This document shows, piece by piece, positions 53,550 through 62,296 of a DNA stretch of 64,000 nucleotides; position 1 is the first letter of the stretch; every line of letters starts with the position of its first letter. Below the pieces are notes generated by a model. It did not search any database. It was not told the DNA's origin and saw nothing but the letters and a program-made list of their open reading frames with translations. The stretch lies in NCBI GenBank assembly GCA_021811625.1, contig JAJZNU010000005.1:99365-163364 (forward strand), written 5' to 3'. Origin of the DNA: a bacterium. Its GTDB lineage: Bacteria > Patescibacteriota > Saccharimonadia > Saccharimonadales > UBA4665. The position numbers and the translations under genes were made by a program.

Positions 53550-54716
53550 TTAAAACTGTTGGAGAAAATTAGTCGAGAATGTCGTTGCCAATGACTGGCG
53601 CTCTTTAAACCTGTCCTTGGCGTATCCTATCAGTTTCTCGACCAGCTCGACGTTGCTGTACCCGGCCGCCCGCCAGTTATGCGCATAAAGGCTTCCCGGT
53701 AGTGGATTTACCTCGTTAAAGTAAACAACTCCGCTCTGGCTGTCGATTAGCATATCCACTCTGGCGATACCGCTGCACCCCAGTGCCGCGTAAACCCCGA
53801 GTCCCAATTTTTCAGCTCTTTCATACAAATCACCGGGTAATTTTGCCGGGACCTCACTGTAGCCTTGGCTGCCTCTTTTGCCACCTGTTTTCTTGCCGCC
53901 TTTCCCTTGACCCATGTATTTGGTTTCAAAGTCGAAAAAATCTTCCGGTTTGGTGAGCGGTTTTTCTAGCAGCGCCGGAACTGGACGGTCGTTACCCATA
54001 ACCGGGAGGGTGACTTCGATGAGATTAGACACCGCCTCTTCAACAATGATACGGTCGTCGTAATGGAGGGCGACCTCCAGTCCGTTGCGTAGTTCCGTTT
54101 CGTTCTGAACTCGAGAAATACCGATACTTGAGCCCAAATGTGTTGGTTTAATGAACAAAGGATAGCGGAGTCCTTGGCTCACCTCTTTTATAGCTTTCTG
54201 AGGCTCACGCTCGACTTCAGATTTACTAAAGGCTAAAAACTTAGTGATCGACAGATCGTTTGCCATGGCGATTTGCTTTGCCAATAACTTATCCATCGCG
54301 ACTGCTGCAGCGCTGACGCCACAACCGACGTAAGGAATCCCCGCCATGTCCAACAGTCCCATCAATGCACCATCTTCCCCGTAAGTCCCATGCATTGCCG
54401 GAAAAACGACGTCAATTTTGCGGGAGGTTTTCCGGCCGGCAAGACCACTGGATTTGACGAGTGTCATGCCCCCGTTAAACTCCACGCTAGCGGGATGACT
54501 TTTAGTAATAAAATCTTTAATGTGTCCCGAAGAAAATAGGCTGATGTCTTTAAGTTTTTCGTCCCAGTACCAAGCGCCGTCTTTGGCGACATAAACGGCT
54601 TCAACCTTATATTTGCGAGTGAGCTCCAAGGGTTTAATGATACTAGACAGTGCCGTTACTATTGATACGTCGTGTTCGGCTGACCGTCCGCCGAATATAA
54701 CAGCTACTGTTTCCAT
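53550..54716 (-). CDS. ddl: D-alanine-D-alanine ligase
   Basis: A 388-residue ATP-grasp enzyme. The N-terminal FGGRSAEHDVSIVTA, then PAMHGTYGEDGALMGLLDMAGIPYVGCGVSAAAVAMDK, PTHLGSSIGISRV, and the metal site FNEVNPLPGSLYAHNWRAAGYS are all typical. It condenses two D-Ala for the MurF-type ligase. A basic glycine/lysine-rich insert is seen near GQGKGGKKTGGKRGSQG. The promoter is 6 nt before the ATG. Confidence 0.95.
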   Translation of the reverse strand: METVAVIFGGRSAEHDVSIVTALSSIIKPLELTRKYKVEAVYVAKDGAWYWDEKLKDISLFSSGHIKDFITKSHPASVEFNGGMTLVKSSGLAGRKTSRKIDVVFPAMHGTYGEDGALMGLLDMAGIPYVGCGVSAAAVAMDKLLAKQIAMANDLSITKFLAFSKSEVEREPQKAIKEVSQGLRYPLFIKPTHLGSSIGISRVQNETELRNGLEVALHYDDRIIVEEAVSNLIEVTLPVMGNDRPVPALLEKPLTKPEDFFDFETKYMGQGKGGKKTGGKRGSQGYSEVPAKLPGDLYERAEKLGLGVYAALGCSGIARVDMLIDSQSGVVYFNEVNPLPGSLYAHNWRAAGYSNVELVEKLIGYAKDRFKERQSLATTFSTNFLQQF

Positions 54717-54722
54717 ACGTTC

Positions 54723-54750
54723 ATTATACGGTTTTTCACTTAGACTACAA
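54723..54750 (-). promoter_or_regulatory. Promoter of ddl-alr, leaderless arrangement
   Basis: On the minus strand TTGTAG (54745-54750) and TATAAT (54723-54728) are 16 nt apart. The ATG of ddl starts 6 nt after the -10 box, so the mRNA should start at or next to the start codon. Confidence 0.6.
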
Positions 54751-54886
54751 TTACCATATGCAATTTAACCATGCAATTAATGAGCTCGCTTGATAATTCA
54801 CTGGTTTTAAAAAACAACCACTAAAACTGGGGGTGAATTATTTAATGCTTATCTAGGGACGCTATTGCAGAGTAAGGTGAAGGTCT

Positions 54887-56347
54887 TCAGGCGTAATTAT
54901 CCGGCCAGTCGTTTTGCAGCATGGCAATATCTCCGGCGGCAACAAACTCTCCGAGGTTGTTATAAAATTCCAGCGGGTTAGTTTCTATTCTGAGTTCGCC
55001 ACTATAACCGGATTTTTTTAATCCTTCTTCTATGTATTTGGTAACCGAGTTCTTCATAAGCACGACGACATCTGCGCCGGACGCCGCAATTAGTTCGCCC
55101 ATTTTACTATGAACGTCCTTCGTCTCGGGTCCTTGATCAACCAGTCCCGGGGTAACATATACTTTCCGTTTGGCGTTTAGTTCCTGTAGTAGCTTAGTGC
55201 CGGCACGAATTCCCTCAATATTACCGTTGTAGGTGTCGTCGATAACCCAGCCGCCACTGAGTTGATACGGTTGCATGCGGTGCTCGAAGGGGGCCGTTCG
55301 ATTAATCCCGGCGACGATTTGTTCATCGCTGAGCCCTAATTCATGGCCCAAGGCCGCCGCCAAAGTTAATGGTCCAATTTGATGACGACCGAGTAGTTGA
55401 CTTTTAAGTGTAAGGGTTTTTTTGCCTTTCTTGATAACAAAACGAATTCCGTCGATGTTGATCTTTACGTCGTCGACCTTCCAGCCGAGAGCCCCCTGCT
55501 CGGTGTAGGTTTGATACGCTTTCCGAATAAAAGGTCTGGCCGCCACCGATTCGCCGTTAACAAAAACATGCTTGGCGTCAACCGATCGAGCCAGACTAAA
55601 TATGTCTTTTCCAGCGGCTTCGAGTGTTTTATAGTGATCGAGGTGAGCCGGTGCTAGTCCGGTAATAACTCCGTGCGTCGGATGGGTATTCTTAACAAAC
55701 TTCTCGACGTCTCCGGGTTTTCCCTCGCCATATTCAATGAGCAGAATATCCTCGTCTCCCTCTAAACTAGCCGCGAACTCTGCGTGGGATACCGGCACAT
55801 TTTTGTTTGCCGGTGTGGCCGCAACCTTTTTACCCTCGCTCAGCACCGTCAGCAGCAACTCCTTCATGCTGGTCTTACCATAGCTGCCGGCTATCGCCAC
55901 CCGGTAGCCTTTGTGATCCTTAAATATTTTTTCGGAGCGCGCTATCAAGCTTTTTTGTTTAGGGTTGATGAGCAGAATTCGCCCCAGCTCCAATTGAACT
56001 ACTACCAGGTGAGCCCAAACTACCGGGTAAGAAAATATCAGGGCCAGGCCAAAATACACCCCGCCAGCCAAGTTCTGCCATAAACCGGCGTATATTAGCC
56101 AAAGACCGGCCAATATCTGAACCGCTACCCCGAGATACAACCCGAGAATCAGCTGTTTGGCAACCTTGGTCCGGTCCAACTTGCGGCGGATCATAACGTT
56201 ATTAAAGTTCTGCGTTCGCCAGAACCATTTCAGGTAAGGTCCCACCTCGTACTCGGTGTTCTGCAGCATATATACCAGGGTGATAATAAACCGAGGCTTA
56301 TAAAAGATGCCGAGCGCATCCCCCATTTTTTTAATTTTTAATTTCAT
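54887..56347 (-). CDS. murF: MurF-like ligase with an N-terminal membrane region
   Basis: A 486-residue Mur ligase. From about residue 150 it has the ATP loop AIAGSYGKTSMKELLLTVL, LIEYGEGKPGDVEKFVKNTHPTHGVITGLAPAHLDHY, the MurF-like VIDDTYNGNIEGIRAGTKLL and a C-terminal Rossmann-like domain. The first ~135 residues carry a hydrophobic region with two to three membrane helices (LILGLYLGVAVQILAGLWLIY onward) in place of the normal MurF substrate-binding front. It probably adds D-Ala-D-Ala to the muropeptide at the membrane. The hydrolase gene before it overlaps by 4 nt. Confidence 0.82.
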   Translation of the reverse strand: MKLKIKKMGDALGIFYKPRFIITLVYMLQNTEYEVGPYLKWFWRTQNFNNVMIRRKLDRTKVAKQLILGLYLGVAVQILAGLWLIYAGLWQNLAGGVYFGLALIFSYPVVWAHLVVVQLELGRILLINPKQKSLIARSEKIFKDHKGYRVAIAGSYGKTSMKELLLTVLSEGKKVAATPANKNVPVSHAEFAASLEGDEDILLIEYGEGKPGDVEKFVKNTHPTHGVITGLAPAHLDHYKTLEAAGKDIFSLARSVDAKHVFVNGESVAARPFIRKAYQTYTEQGALGWKVDDVKINIDGIRFVIKKGKKTLTLKSQLLGRHQIGPLTLAAALGHELGLSDEQIVAGINRTAPFEHRMQPYQLSGGWVIDDTYNGNIEGIRAGTKLLQELNAKRKVYVTPGLVDQGPETKDVHSKMGELIAASGADVVVLMKNSVTKYIEEGLKKSGYSGELRIETNPLEFYNNLGEFVAAGDIAMLQNDWPDNYA

Positions 56348-57096
56348 GCTAAGAAATCCATAACCGCTTTAATTATTTCAGTCGGTCGCTCTATTTGCAA
56401 AAAATGTCCAGAATTGGGGAATGTCTTAAGGGTTGAACGCTTAATGAGCTGGGTGAAGGTCTGTCCGTAAGCCAGCGGCGCTTGATCGTCATCTTCACCG
56501 TAAAGAAGGAGCGTCGGCACCACGAGACTGGAGGCGTCGTTTCTGACATCGTCGGTGATAATTTTTTTAAAGGTTTCTTGCAAATGTTCGGCCACCAGCA
56601 TATCCGATCCCACACTGCTGTATACCTGGCGGCGGACCTTTTGCTTGAGACTTTTAGGTAGTGGAGCAGCGAGCAGTTTACCGGCCTTAGTCATCATCCT
56701 GAGGGCTTTGACGCGGCCCTTGTATTCGCCCCTGATGCCGGCGCTGGCGATGAGGATCATTTTTTCTGGTTTAAGTACACCCCGAGCAACACCGCGAATG
56801 GCTATGGCTCCGCCGTTACTGTGTCCTATGACGGCATAGACCTTTTTGATACCTAGTTTGTTTAATAAGTGGGCGACGAAAGAGGAATAATCATCCAGCC
56901 CCCAAGCGGACTTAGGTGATTCGCTACCGCCAAAGCCGGGTAAATCACAGATGAGAACGTCGTATTTTTGATCCAAAGCTGCAGCGAAGTTCTTCCAGCT
57001 GCGGCTATCGTCTCCCCAACCATGAAGTACTACCACCACCTTACCCTTGCCTGACCGGTTGTAATTGGTTAGTAAGTTGTCGACGACGGCTTGCAT
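56344..57096 (-). CDS. Alpha/beta hydrolase
   Basis: A 250-residue protein: HGWGDDSRSWKNFAAAL (oxyanion-hole region), the nucleophile elbow VIGHSNGGAIAIRG (Ser), LLLYGEDDDQAPL (acid), and PNSGHFLQIERP (His). The catalytic triad is complete. No signal peptide is seen, so it is cytoplasmic; the substrate is unknown. It is translated before the MurF-like gene with a 4-nt overlap, which suggests a link to envelope metabolism. Confidence 0.88.
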   Translation of the reverse strand: MQAVVDNLLTNYNRSGKGKVVVVLHGWGDDSRSWKNFAAALDQKYDVLICDLPGFGGSESPKSAWGLDDYSSFVAHLLNKLGIKKVYAVIGHSNGGAIAIRGVARGVLKPEKMILIASAGIRGEYKGRVKALRMMTKAGKLLAAPLPKSLKQKVRRQVYSSVGSDMLVAEHLQETFKKIITDDVRNDASSLVVPTLLLYGEDDDQAPLAYGQTFTQLIKRSTLKTFPNSGHFLQIERPTEIIKAVMDFLA

Positions 57097-57155
57097 GTCT
57101 TTGTGCTATAGATTATACGTCAGTTTATGAGATATACCCTAGGGTTACGGAGCGA

Positions 57156-58055
57156 CTACAGCTGGGTTACTCTCTGCTGAAGCTCGCTCGTGGGTATAGT
57201 CTTGGTTGGTAACTCAACCGTTAGAGGTAGCCCGTATCCGCTGTAATATTCGATGTGATTGGCGCCGTAGTTGATTTCCACAATCTGGTGCGAGATCGGA
57301 TTTACCGCCATGCTTAGGGTATATTTGGTATTGTCAGAGTAGTTAGAAGGGTTGAAAGAGGCCGGGTTACCTAGTCCCGCGTCTAGGGAAAATTGCTGCA
57401 TAAAGCGGGCATAGGACGATGCCAGCAGCGTAACGTTATATATATCGCTACGCTGTCCATCGACCACCGTCGTAGTAACGTGAGCTAGATCCGGATTAAG
57501 TGCCTTGTGAGCCAGCGACATAAGATTCTCTCGTTCAGTCTCGGGGATATATGCGGTCGGTATGGTACCGAGTATGGCTTGATTAAGTAAATGCGTAGAT
57601 TGCGGACTCGCTGTCGTATTGGCGCTTTTACCCCATACCCCAACGACGTTATTAATCCTAAGTGGTATAGCCTGGTTATTATTAGCTTTCGCCTTGATGA
57701 CGGTATATTCCGTATAATCGGCGCTCGGTGTACTTATTGTTTTAGTAGAAACTAAGCTGCCGCCTTGAGTGAGATCGGTATAGGCAACCGCTACGTCACC
57801 GCCGCCCCCAAGACCAATTTGAACGTATTCATCGAGTTTACCCTGAGAGTTTGAATCAGTAATATGTCTCGTAACGCCAACGGTTGCCAGATCATTTGCA
57901 ACTCCGTCCCAGAAGACTCTGGAAGGGTTTTCGTATATCTTTGTCCAACCTGCCCATACACCAACAACTAAGAGAGCAATGCAGACAATCACTAAAGATA
58001 GTACGGTTTGTCGGCGGCTTAATTTCAGTTCATTAGCTTTTTGTAATTCGCTCAC
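57156..58055 (-). CDS. Hypothetical membrane-anchored extracellular protein
   Basis: A 299-residue protein with one N-terminal membrane helix (about 17-37), the rest probably outside. The body is beta-rich (DEYVQIGLGGGGDVAVAYTDLTQ, SNYSDNTKYTLSMAVNPISHQIVEINYG) without a motif that I recognise. The start is GTG, 6 nt after a TACAAT box, so it is probably leaderless. It precedes the alpha/beta hydrolase on the same strand. Confidence 0.7.
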   Translation of the reverse strand: MSELQKANELKLSRRQTVLSLVIVCIALLVVGVWAGWTKIYENPSRVFWDGVANDLATVGVTRHITDSNSQGKLDEYVQIGLGGGGDVAVAYTDLTQGGSLVSTKTISTPSADYTEYTVIKAKANNNQAIPLRINNVVGVWGKSANTTASPQSTHLLNQAILGTIPTAYIPETERENLMSLAHKALNPDLAHVTTTVVDGQRSDIYNVTLLASSYARFMQQFSLDAGLGNPASFNPSNYSDNTKYTLSMAVNPISHQIVEINYGANHIEYYSGYGLPLTVELPTKTIPTSELQQRVTQL

Positions 58056-58061
58056 ACCTAC

Positions 58062-58067
58062 ATTGTA
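58062..58067 (-). promoter_or_regulatory. -10 box for the membrane-anchored protein
   Basis: TACAAT on the minus strand lies 6 nt before the GTG start at 58055. This is another case of the short -10-to-start distance seen at several genes here. Confidence 0.45.
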
Positions 58068-58115
58068 TCAGCAAGGTCTGTTAATCTAAGATATACTTGG
58101 CAATAACTAAGCCAA

Positions 58116-58189
58116 GGGGTCGTAGTTAAACGGTATAACAGGTCATTCGCATTGACCAATTCGGAGTTCAATTCTCCGCGGCTCCACCA
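58116..58189 (+). tRNA. tRNA-Ala (CGC anticodon), CCA encoded
   Basis: The cloverleaf folds completely: acceptor GGGGTCG with CGGCTCC, D arm GTTA/TAAC, anticodon stem GGTCA/TGACC around TTCGCAT (anticodon CGC), T arm CGGAG/CTCCG with loop TTCAATT, discriminator A and encoded CCA. Position 3:70 is G:U, the hallmark identity pair of alanine tRNA. A TATACT box at 58092-58097 lies 18 nt upstream. Confidence 0.93.
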
Positions 58190-58514
58190 TAGCGATATCC
58201 ATAAAATAATCAGACCTCGGGCGTTATGCGCGATGGACCGTATGATGAGTTATTACTGCGCTTCCCCATGGTAGTGTCTATTTTCTAGACATAGCCTGCT
58301 GATAGCTTATTTGCTTCGTTCATCCTTTTGTTAATCGAATGGCAATCCACAACAAACACCGCCATGGATCGACGCTTTTGCACTATTCAATGTTGTAGTA
58401 GTTGATCCATTCACTCTAGTTTGTTAAGACAAGAAATGACAATATTAACAAAACAAACCGTAACAAAATGGTTGTGAGAACAACCCGGTACTAAGAGATC
58501 TTACTAACCACCAT
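58190..58514. other. Intergenic stretch between two tRNA genes
   Basis: I see no gene in these 325 bases between tRNA-Ala and the oppositely directed tRNA-Leu. They are AT-rich with no strong hairpin followed by a T-run. Confidence 0.5.
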
Positions 58515-58600
58515 TGGTGCGCGAGAGAGGACTTGAACCTCCACAAGTGTTACCTCATCGGAACCTGAATCCGACGCGTCTACCATTCCGCCACTCGCGC
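58515..58600 (-). tRNA. tRNA-Leu (CAG anticodon), CCA encoded
   Basis: On the minus strand the acceptor GCGCGAG pairs with CTCGCGC. The anticodon stem TCGGA/TCCGA surrounds TTCAGGT (anticodon CAG), followed by a long variable arm (TGAGGTAACACTTGT region) as expected for leucine, then a T arm GGAGGTTCAAGTCCTCT and encoded CCA. The length of 86 nt and the variable arm fit tRNA-Leu. Confidence 0.95.
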
Positions 58601-58626
58601 ATCGATTGTTATTTTAGCACAGATAC

Positions 58627-60360
58627 CTAGTCTGCGATCTTACCGGTTAGCATTTCCCAGTTCTGAACGTTGTTATATATATCGGTTAAGGTATTTATTT
58701 TATGCTCACTCAATCCATAGATGTTAACTCTGGAAACGTACAGATAGCGGGGTTGATATAGTCCGAGGGCTGGAGCGTCCTGCTGCCAAGCTTGCAAAAA
58801 CGGTTGGTATTTTACGGCTCTTAGGGCGGGATCCGACCGGGTGCGTCCGCCTTCTAAAGCCATATCGGCAGTGGAAGATTTATACTCCGAAAAATTCAGC
58901 CGGTTTGGTGACTGAGGATTCGCCTGCGAGCTGTCCCAGTATACAAAGACGTCAGGGTCAACGCCGATAGATATTCCATAAAGCAGAGCGTCGTAGTTAT
59001 GAAGCGAGACGGTGTCCTGCAAGTCGGCGTCGCTCTGCACTATAACTTGGACGTTCACACCTAGTGTTTTCCATTCCTGGCTCAACTGGGTGGTTACGTA
59101 TCGGCTATCGCGGGTATCGGCGGCGTAGAGATTAAACTCGAGAGGGACGCCGTTCTTATAGCGCACACCGTTTTTTCCCATCACCCATCCGTCCTGGATT
59201 AGTTGGGCTTCTGCGGCGGTAGGGTTATAGCCAGACTGACTGTATGTTGGGTCATAGCCCAGTTGCCCTATAAGGAGTGGTTCCCGGACCGGTATGACGG
59301 CATAACCCAGTCCGTTAATTATTGAGTTGACGTCAGCGCCCTCCACTAAAGCCCGTCGGACGTTTTGATCAGCCAAGACTCCAGCGTCGGTTTTGAAAAA
59401 TACCATCTCGGCGGCAGTGAGCGGGAAGCTGTAGGTATAGAGATTGCTGCGATTTAAGCTGGACGGAATATAGTTCAGTCCACTGATGGCTGTCAGGCTA
59501 CCGTTTAGGTAGTGGTTTATAAGGTTATTCTGATCGTGGAAAGCCCGAACGATAAATTCACTAAGTTTGGCTTTGCCCTCGTGATAGCCGGCAAAAGGTG
59601 TAAGGATGATCTGTTCCTCGCGGGTAGACGGAGTGTCGCCGGCAACTTCCAGCGATTTCCAGTCAAATGGTCCGGAGCCGATGGGCTGTGTGTTGAACTT
59701 TGAGGACCGGAGTTCACTGGGAGCCACATTGCCGAGAATGTGCTGTGGTATGATCCCGTTTGTCAGAGAATACGGGAAGGAGTCCAGCGGATTACTAAGG
59801 GTAAACGTTACCGTGGTTGGATTTACCTCCTTAACAACAACGTCCTGCCAGCTGGAGTTTAGATCCGACTGCGAATCAGGATCCTGGATAGTTTTATAAG
59901 TAAACACAACATCGGCGGCGGTTAGTGGCTTACCGTCCTGCCAAGTCAGATTGGGTCTCAGGGTAACGGTGTAGATTTTTCCGGTGGAGTTGACGCTCCA
60001 GCCGCTCGCCAAGTCGCCAACCAGCTGGTTGTTCGAGTTATATGTTAACAAGCTGGAAAATACCAGTTTGGACAGAGTGTCGTCCACCGGACCGGCAGCA
60101 TAGATTGGATTGGCGGTAGTGAAGTCCCCTAGAATTCCTTCACTGTATATTCCTCCGGGCACACCGCTGCTTTTTTGGTAGAAGTTTCCCAGTTCGTAAG
60201 TCTGAGCCATCACCACGCCGGACAACATGACAACTAGCAATATCCAGCTCAGTAAAAAACGCCTGACGTTCAGCAATCTGTCTAAGCGGTTGACGACGTT
60301 CCGGTCAATATTGCGTCCGGCTTTTTCACTGATACTGCCGACCTGAATCTTGCGCCGCAA
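58627..60360 (-). CDS. Peptide/nickel-type ABC transporter substrate-binding protein
   Basis: A 577-residue solute-binding protein of family 5 (OppA/DppA type). An N-terminal membrane helix (about residues 35-52) anchors it in place of the usual lipoprotein signal, as no lipobox cysteine is seen. The body has SGWSVNSTGKIYTVTLRPNLTWQDGKPLTAADVVFTYKTIQDP, the signature of the family, and QNVRRALVEGADVNSIINGLGYAVIPVREPL. It should capture peptides outside the cell for uptake. The matching permease genes are not in the window. Confidence 0.88.
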   Translation of the reverse strand: MRRKIQVGSISEKAGRNIDRNVVNRLDRLLNVRRFLLSWILLVVMLSGVVMAQTYELGNFYQKSSGVPGGIYSEGILGDFTTANPIYAAGPVDDTLSKLVFSSLLTYNSNNQLVGDLASGWSVNSTGKIYTVTLRPNLTWQDGKPLTAADVVFTYKTIQDPDSQSDLNSSWQDVVVKEVNPTTVTFTLSNPLDSFPYSLTNGIIPQHILGNVAPSELRSSKFNTQPIGSGPFDWKSLEVAGDTPSTREEQIILTPFAGYHEGKAKLSEFIVRAFHDQNNLINHYLNGSLTAISGLNYIPSSLNRSNLYTYSFPLTAAEMVFFKTDAGVLADQNVRRALVEGADVNSIINGLGYAVIPVREPLLIGQLGYDPTYSQSGYNPTAAEAQLIQDGWVMGKNGVRYKNGVPLEFNLYAADTRDSRYVTTQLSQEWKTLGVNVQVIVQSDADLQDTVSLHNYDALLYGISIGVDPDVFVYWDSSQANPQSPNRLNFSEYKSSTADMALEGGRTRSDPALRAVKYQPFLQAWQQDAPALGLYQPRYLYVSRVNIYGLSEHKINTLTDIYNNVQNWEMLTGKIAD

Positions 60361-60441
60361 AATTTGGCGACGGAGACGTCTTTTGATATTTACATTGATG
60401 CCCTTAATAAGGCTACCCTCCTGGAAAGGCGACTAATGCTA

Positions 60442-60654
60442 TTAGGCGACGATACCCAACACTAAGGAGACAGCAAAGATAACGACTAGGATTATAGTCA
60501 TCTCGTGCAGAGTCTTATCGCTGCCACGTCGGGTCATGTTAACTTCGCCGCTACCACCCAATCCGGCGCCAAGTGAAGCCCCACGAGTTTGCACGAGTAT
60601 TAACAGCACCATCAGAAGCATTGAACCGATTGTCAAATAATTCCAAATACTCAT
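60442..60654 (-). CDS. secG: Preprotein translocase subunit SecG
   Basis: A 70-residue protein with two membrane helices and the SecG pattern LLILVQTRGASLGAGLGGSGEV. It assists SecYE in protein export. The holin-like gene upstream overlaps by 4 nt (60651-60654), and the solute-binding protein gene follows, so they are likely one operon. Confidence 0.92.
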   Translation of the reverse strand: MSIWNYLTIGSMLLMVLLILVQTRGASLGAGLGGSGEVNMTRRGSDKTLHEMTIILVVIFAVSLVLGIVA

Positions 60655-61025
60655 AATCCCTCTACTATTGTTGTCACTAAGTAGTTTACCAGTCCGATGA
60701 CCATTCCGGCAACCATAGCGGCCCAGAAGTCAGTAACGTGCAGTGGTTTATACAAGGCACTGGCTAGCAGAACCATCAGTCCGTTAATAACTACCATGAA
60801 TAATCCTAAGGAAAATAAGACAGCCGGCAGAGATAGAACTACCACTACCGGGCGTATTACGACGTTTATAGCGGCCAGTACCAGACCACCGATAATTATC
60901 ACGGCTATATCGTTATTGTAAGATAGGCCACTGGAAAGGAGTGCTGCGGCTATCCATAGCCCTAGACTACATGTCGCCCACCTGAGTAGGAGACGCACTG
61001 TCGGTCGATGCATCAGATTATGCAT
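60651..61025 (-). CDS. Phage-holin-family four-helix membrane protein
   Basis: A 124-residue protein with four membrane helices, typical of the PF04020 'mycobacterial 4 TMS phage holin' group: AINVVIRPVVVVLSLPAVLFSLGLFMVVINGLMVLLAS is the diagnostic stretch. Despite the name, it is common in normal chromosomes and has no proven lytic role. It overlaps secG and lies 12 nt from pepP. Confidence 0.85.
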   Translation of the reverse strand: MHNLMHRPTVRLLLRWATCSLGLWIAAALLSSGLSYNNDIAVIIIGGLVLAAINVVIRPVVVVLSLPAVLFSLGLFMVVINGLMVLLASALYKPLHVTDFWAAMVAGMVIGLVNYLVTTIVEGL

Positions 61026-61037
61026 ATGCTTATTGTA

Positions 61038-62249
61038 TCAAAAGATGCGAGGCAGTTTGGCGCTCAACAGTTCATAACCATTGTCGGTAATAAGGACGTC
61101 TTCTTCGATTCTGACACCGATACCCTCTTCTTTTATATAGATTCCCGGCTCAACAGTTAAGACCACTCCCGGCACCAAAGGAGCATGGTAGTCTCCTACG
61201 TCATGAGTCGCCAAGCCCAGAAAATGCGGGCTGTGCGGATAATAGCGAAAAACTTCCTCTTCGCTAATCGTCTTAATGAGACCCAGTTCACGTAGCTTCT
61301 CTCCGACAAAACTTCTTAGATCGCTTATGACATCGGCATAGATGACACCGGGCTTTAACGGCTCCAAAGAAAATTCGACGGCATCGTTAACCGCCGAAAT
61401 AACTGCCTGTTGTCGGGGGGTAGCCTTATTTTGGCTCCAAGTCCGGGTAATATCCGCACCGTAATGATTATACGAAGCTCCGACGTCGGCTAAGATCAAT
61501 GCCCCTTCCTCGATCTTGCTGGAATTCTCCTGATAATGCAGCACACAGGCGTTAATTCCGGACGCGACAATCGGGTCATAGGCGTGCCCAGCAGCACCGT
61601 CGCGGCGGAAGCTCCGGCTGATATCCGCCTCCGCCTCATATTCGTACTCGTAGTGATGTCGACGGGCACTGTTAATCGCCCGACAGGTGATGTCGACGGA
61701 TTTCTTGATGGCGGCAATTTCCGACGGCTGTTTGACGAAGCGCATCGTCTTAAAATGTTCGCTCAAATCGAGAATATCCAGATCCGGGGATTTATCACGT
61801 AATTTACGGATTAGTGATGCCCTGGCCGGGTTGGCGTACATGTTATAGGTAGGGATGTAGCTCGCCGGAGGGGCCAAAGTCGCCAGATGACGAATCCTTT
61901 TGAGCGTCCCTTCAATCAGTTTCCACCCCTCTTTATTCTCCATAACGCTCTCGATACCGGAGATCGCCATTAATGATTCTGCTTTGACCTCACCGTTGAA
62001 GATATCCCCGTAGTCGGTCGTATCGGGCATTATTAAGCATTCTTTGTCTTTGTACATAAACAGCAGAGCATCAGGGACATCTACACCGGTAAGATACCAG
62101 AAGTTAGGGTCCTGGTTGAACGGGAAGTTGGTATCGGCAATTCTCTGAAGCAACCCGTTGGCACTCAGTAGTATCGGAGCCGTACCGGTAAATAGTTCCC
62201 TTAACCGGCGTCTGTTACCCGTAAAAAAATCTGCGTTAATCTCGTCCAC
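61038..62249 (-). CDS. pepP: Xaa-Pro aminopeptidase
   Basis: A 403-residue M24B metallopeptidase that removes N-terminal residues before proline. The N-terminal creatinase-like domain ends near residue 165. The metal ligands are in ILADVGASYNHYGADITRTW (two Asp), the His in PHFLGLATHDVGDY, and the Glu pair in LTVEPGIYIK and VRIEEDVLITDNGYELLS. The start is GTG, with a GAGG site about 9 nt upstream. It complements the peptide-binding protein nearby. Confidence 0.93.
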   Translation of the reverse strand: MDEINADFFTGNRRRLRELFTGTAPILLSANGLLQRIADTNFPFNQDPNFWYLTGVDVPDALLFMYKDKECLIMPDTTDYGDIFNGEVKAESLMAISGIESVMENKEGWKLIEGTLKRIRHLATLAPPASYIPTYNMYANPARASLIRKLRDKSPDLDILDLSEHFKTMRFVKQPSEIAAIKKSVDITCRAINSARRHHYEYEYEAEADISRSFRRDGAAGHAYDPIVASGINACVLHYQENSSKIEEGALILADVGASYNHYGADITRTWSQNKATPRQQAVISAVNDAVEFSLEPLKPGVIYADVISDLRSFVGEKLRELGLIKTISEEEVFRYYPHSPHFLGLATHDVGDYHAPLVPGVVLTVEPGIYIKEEGIGVRIEEDVLITDNGYELLSAKLPRIF

Positions 62250-62296
62250 TATAAACCTCGTTTCACTTCACTATAACAATTTAATTAGACGACAGT

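Noticed and set aside
60651..61025. Holin as evidence of phage
   Set aside because: PF04020-type proteins are common chromosomal membrane proteins, and this one is embedded in a secG operon.
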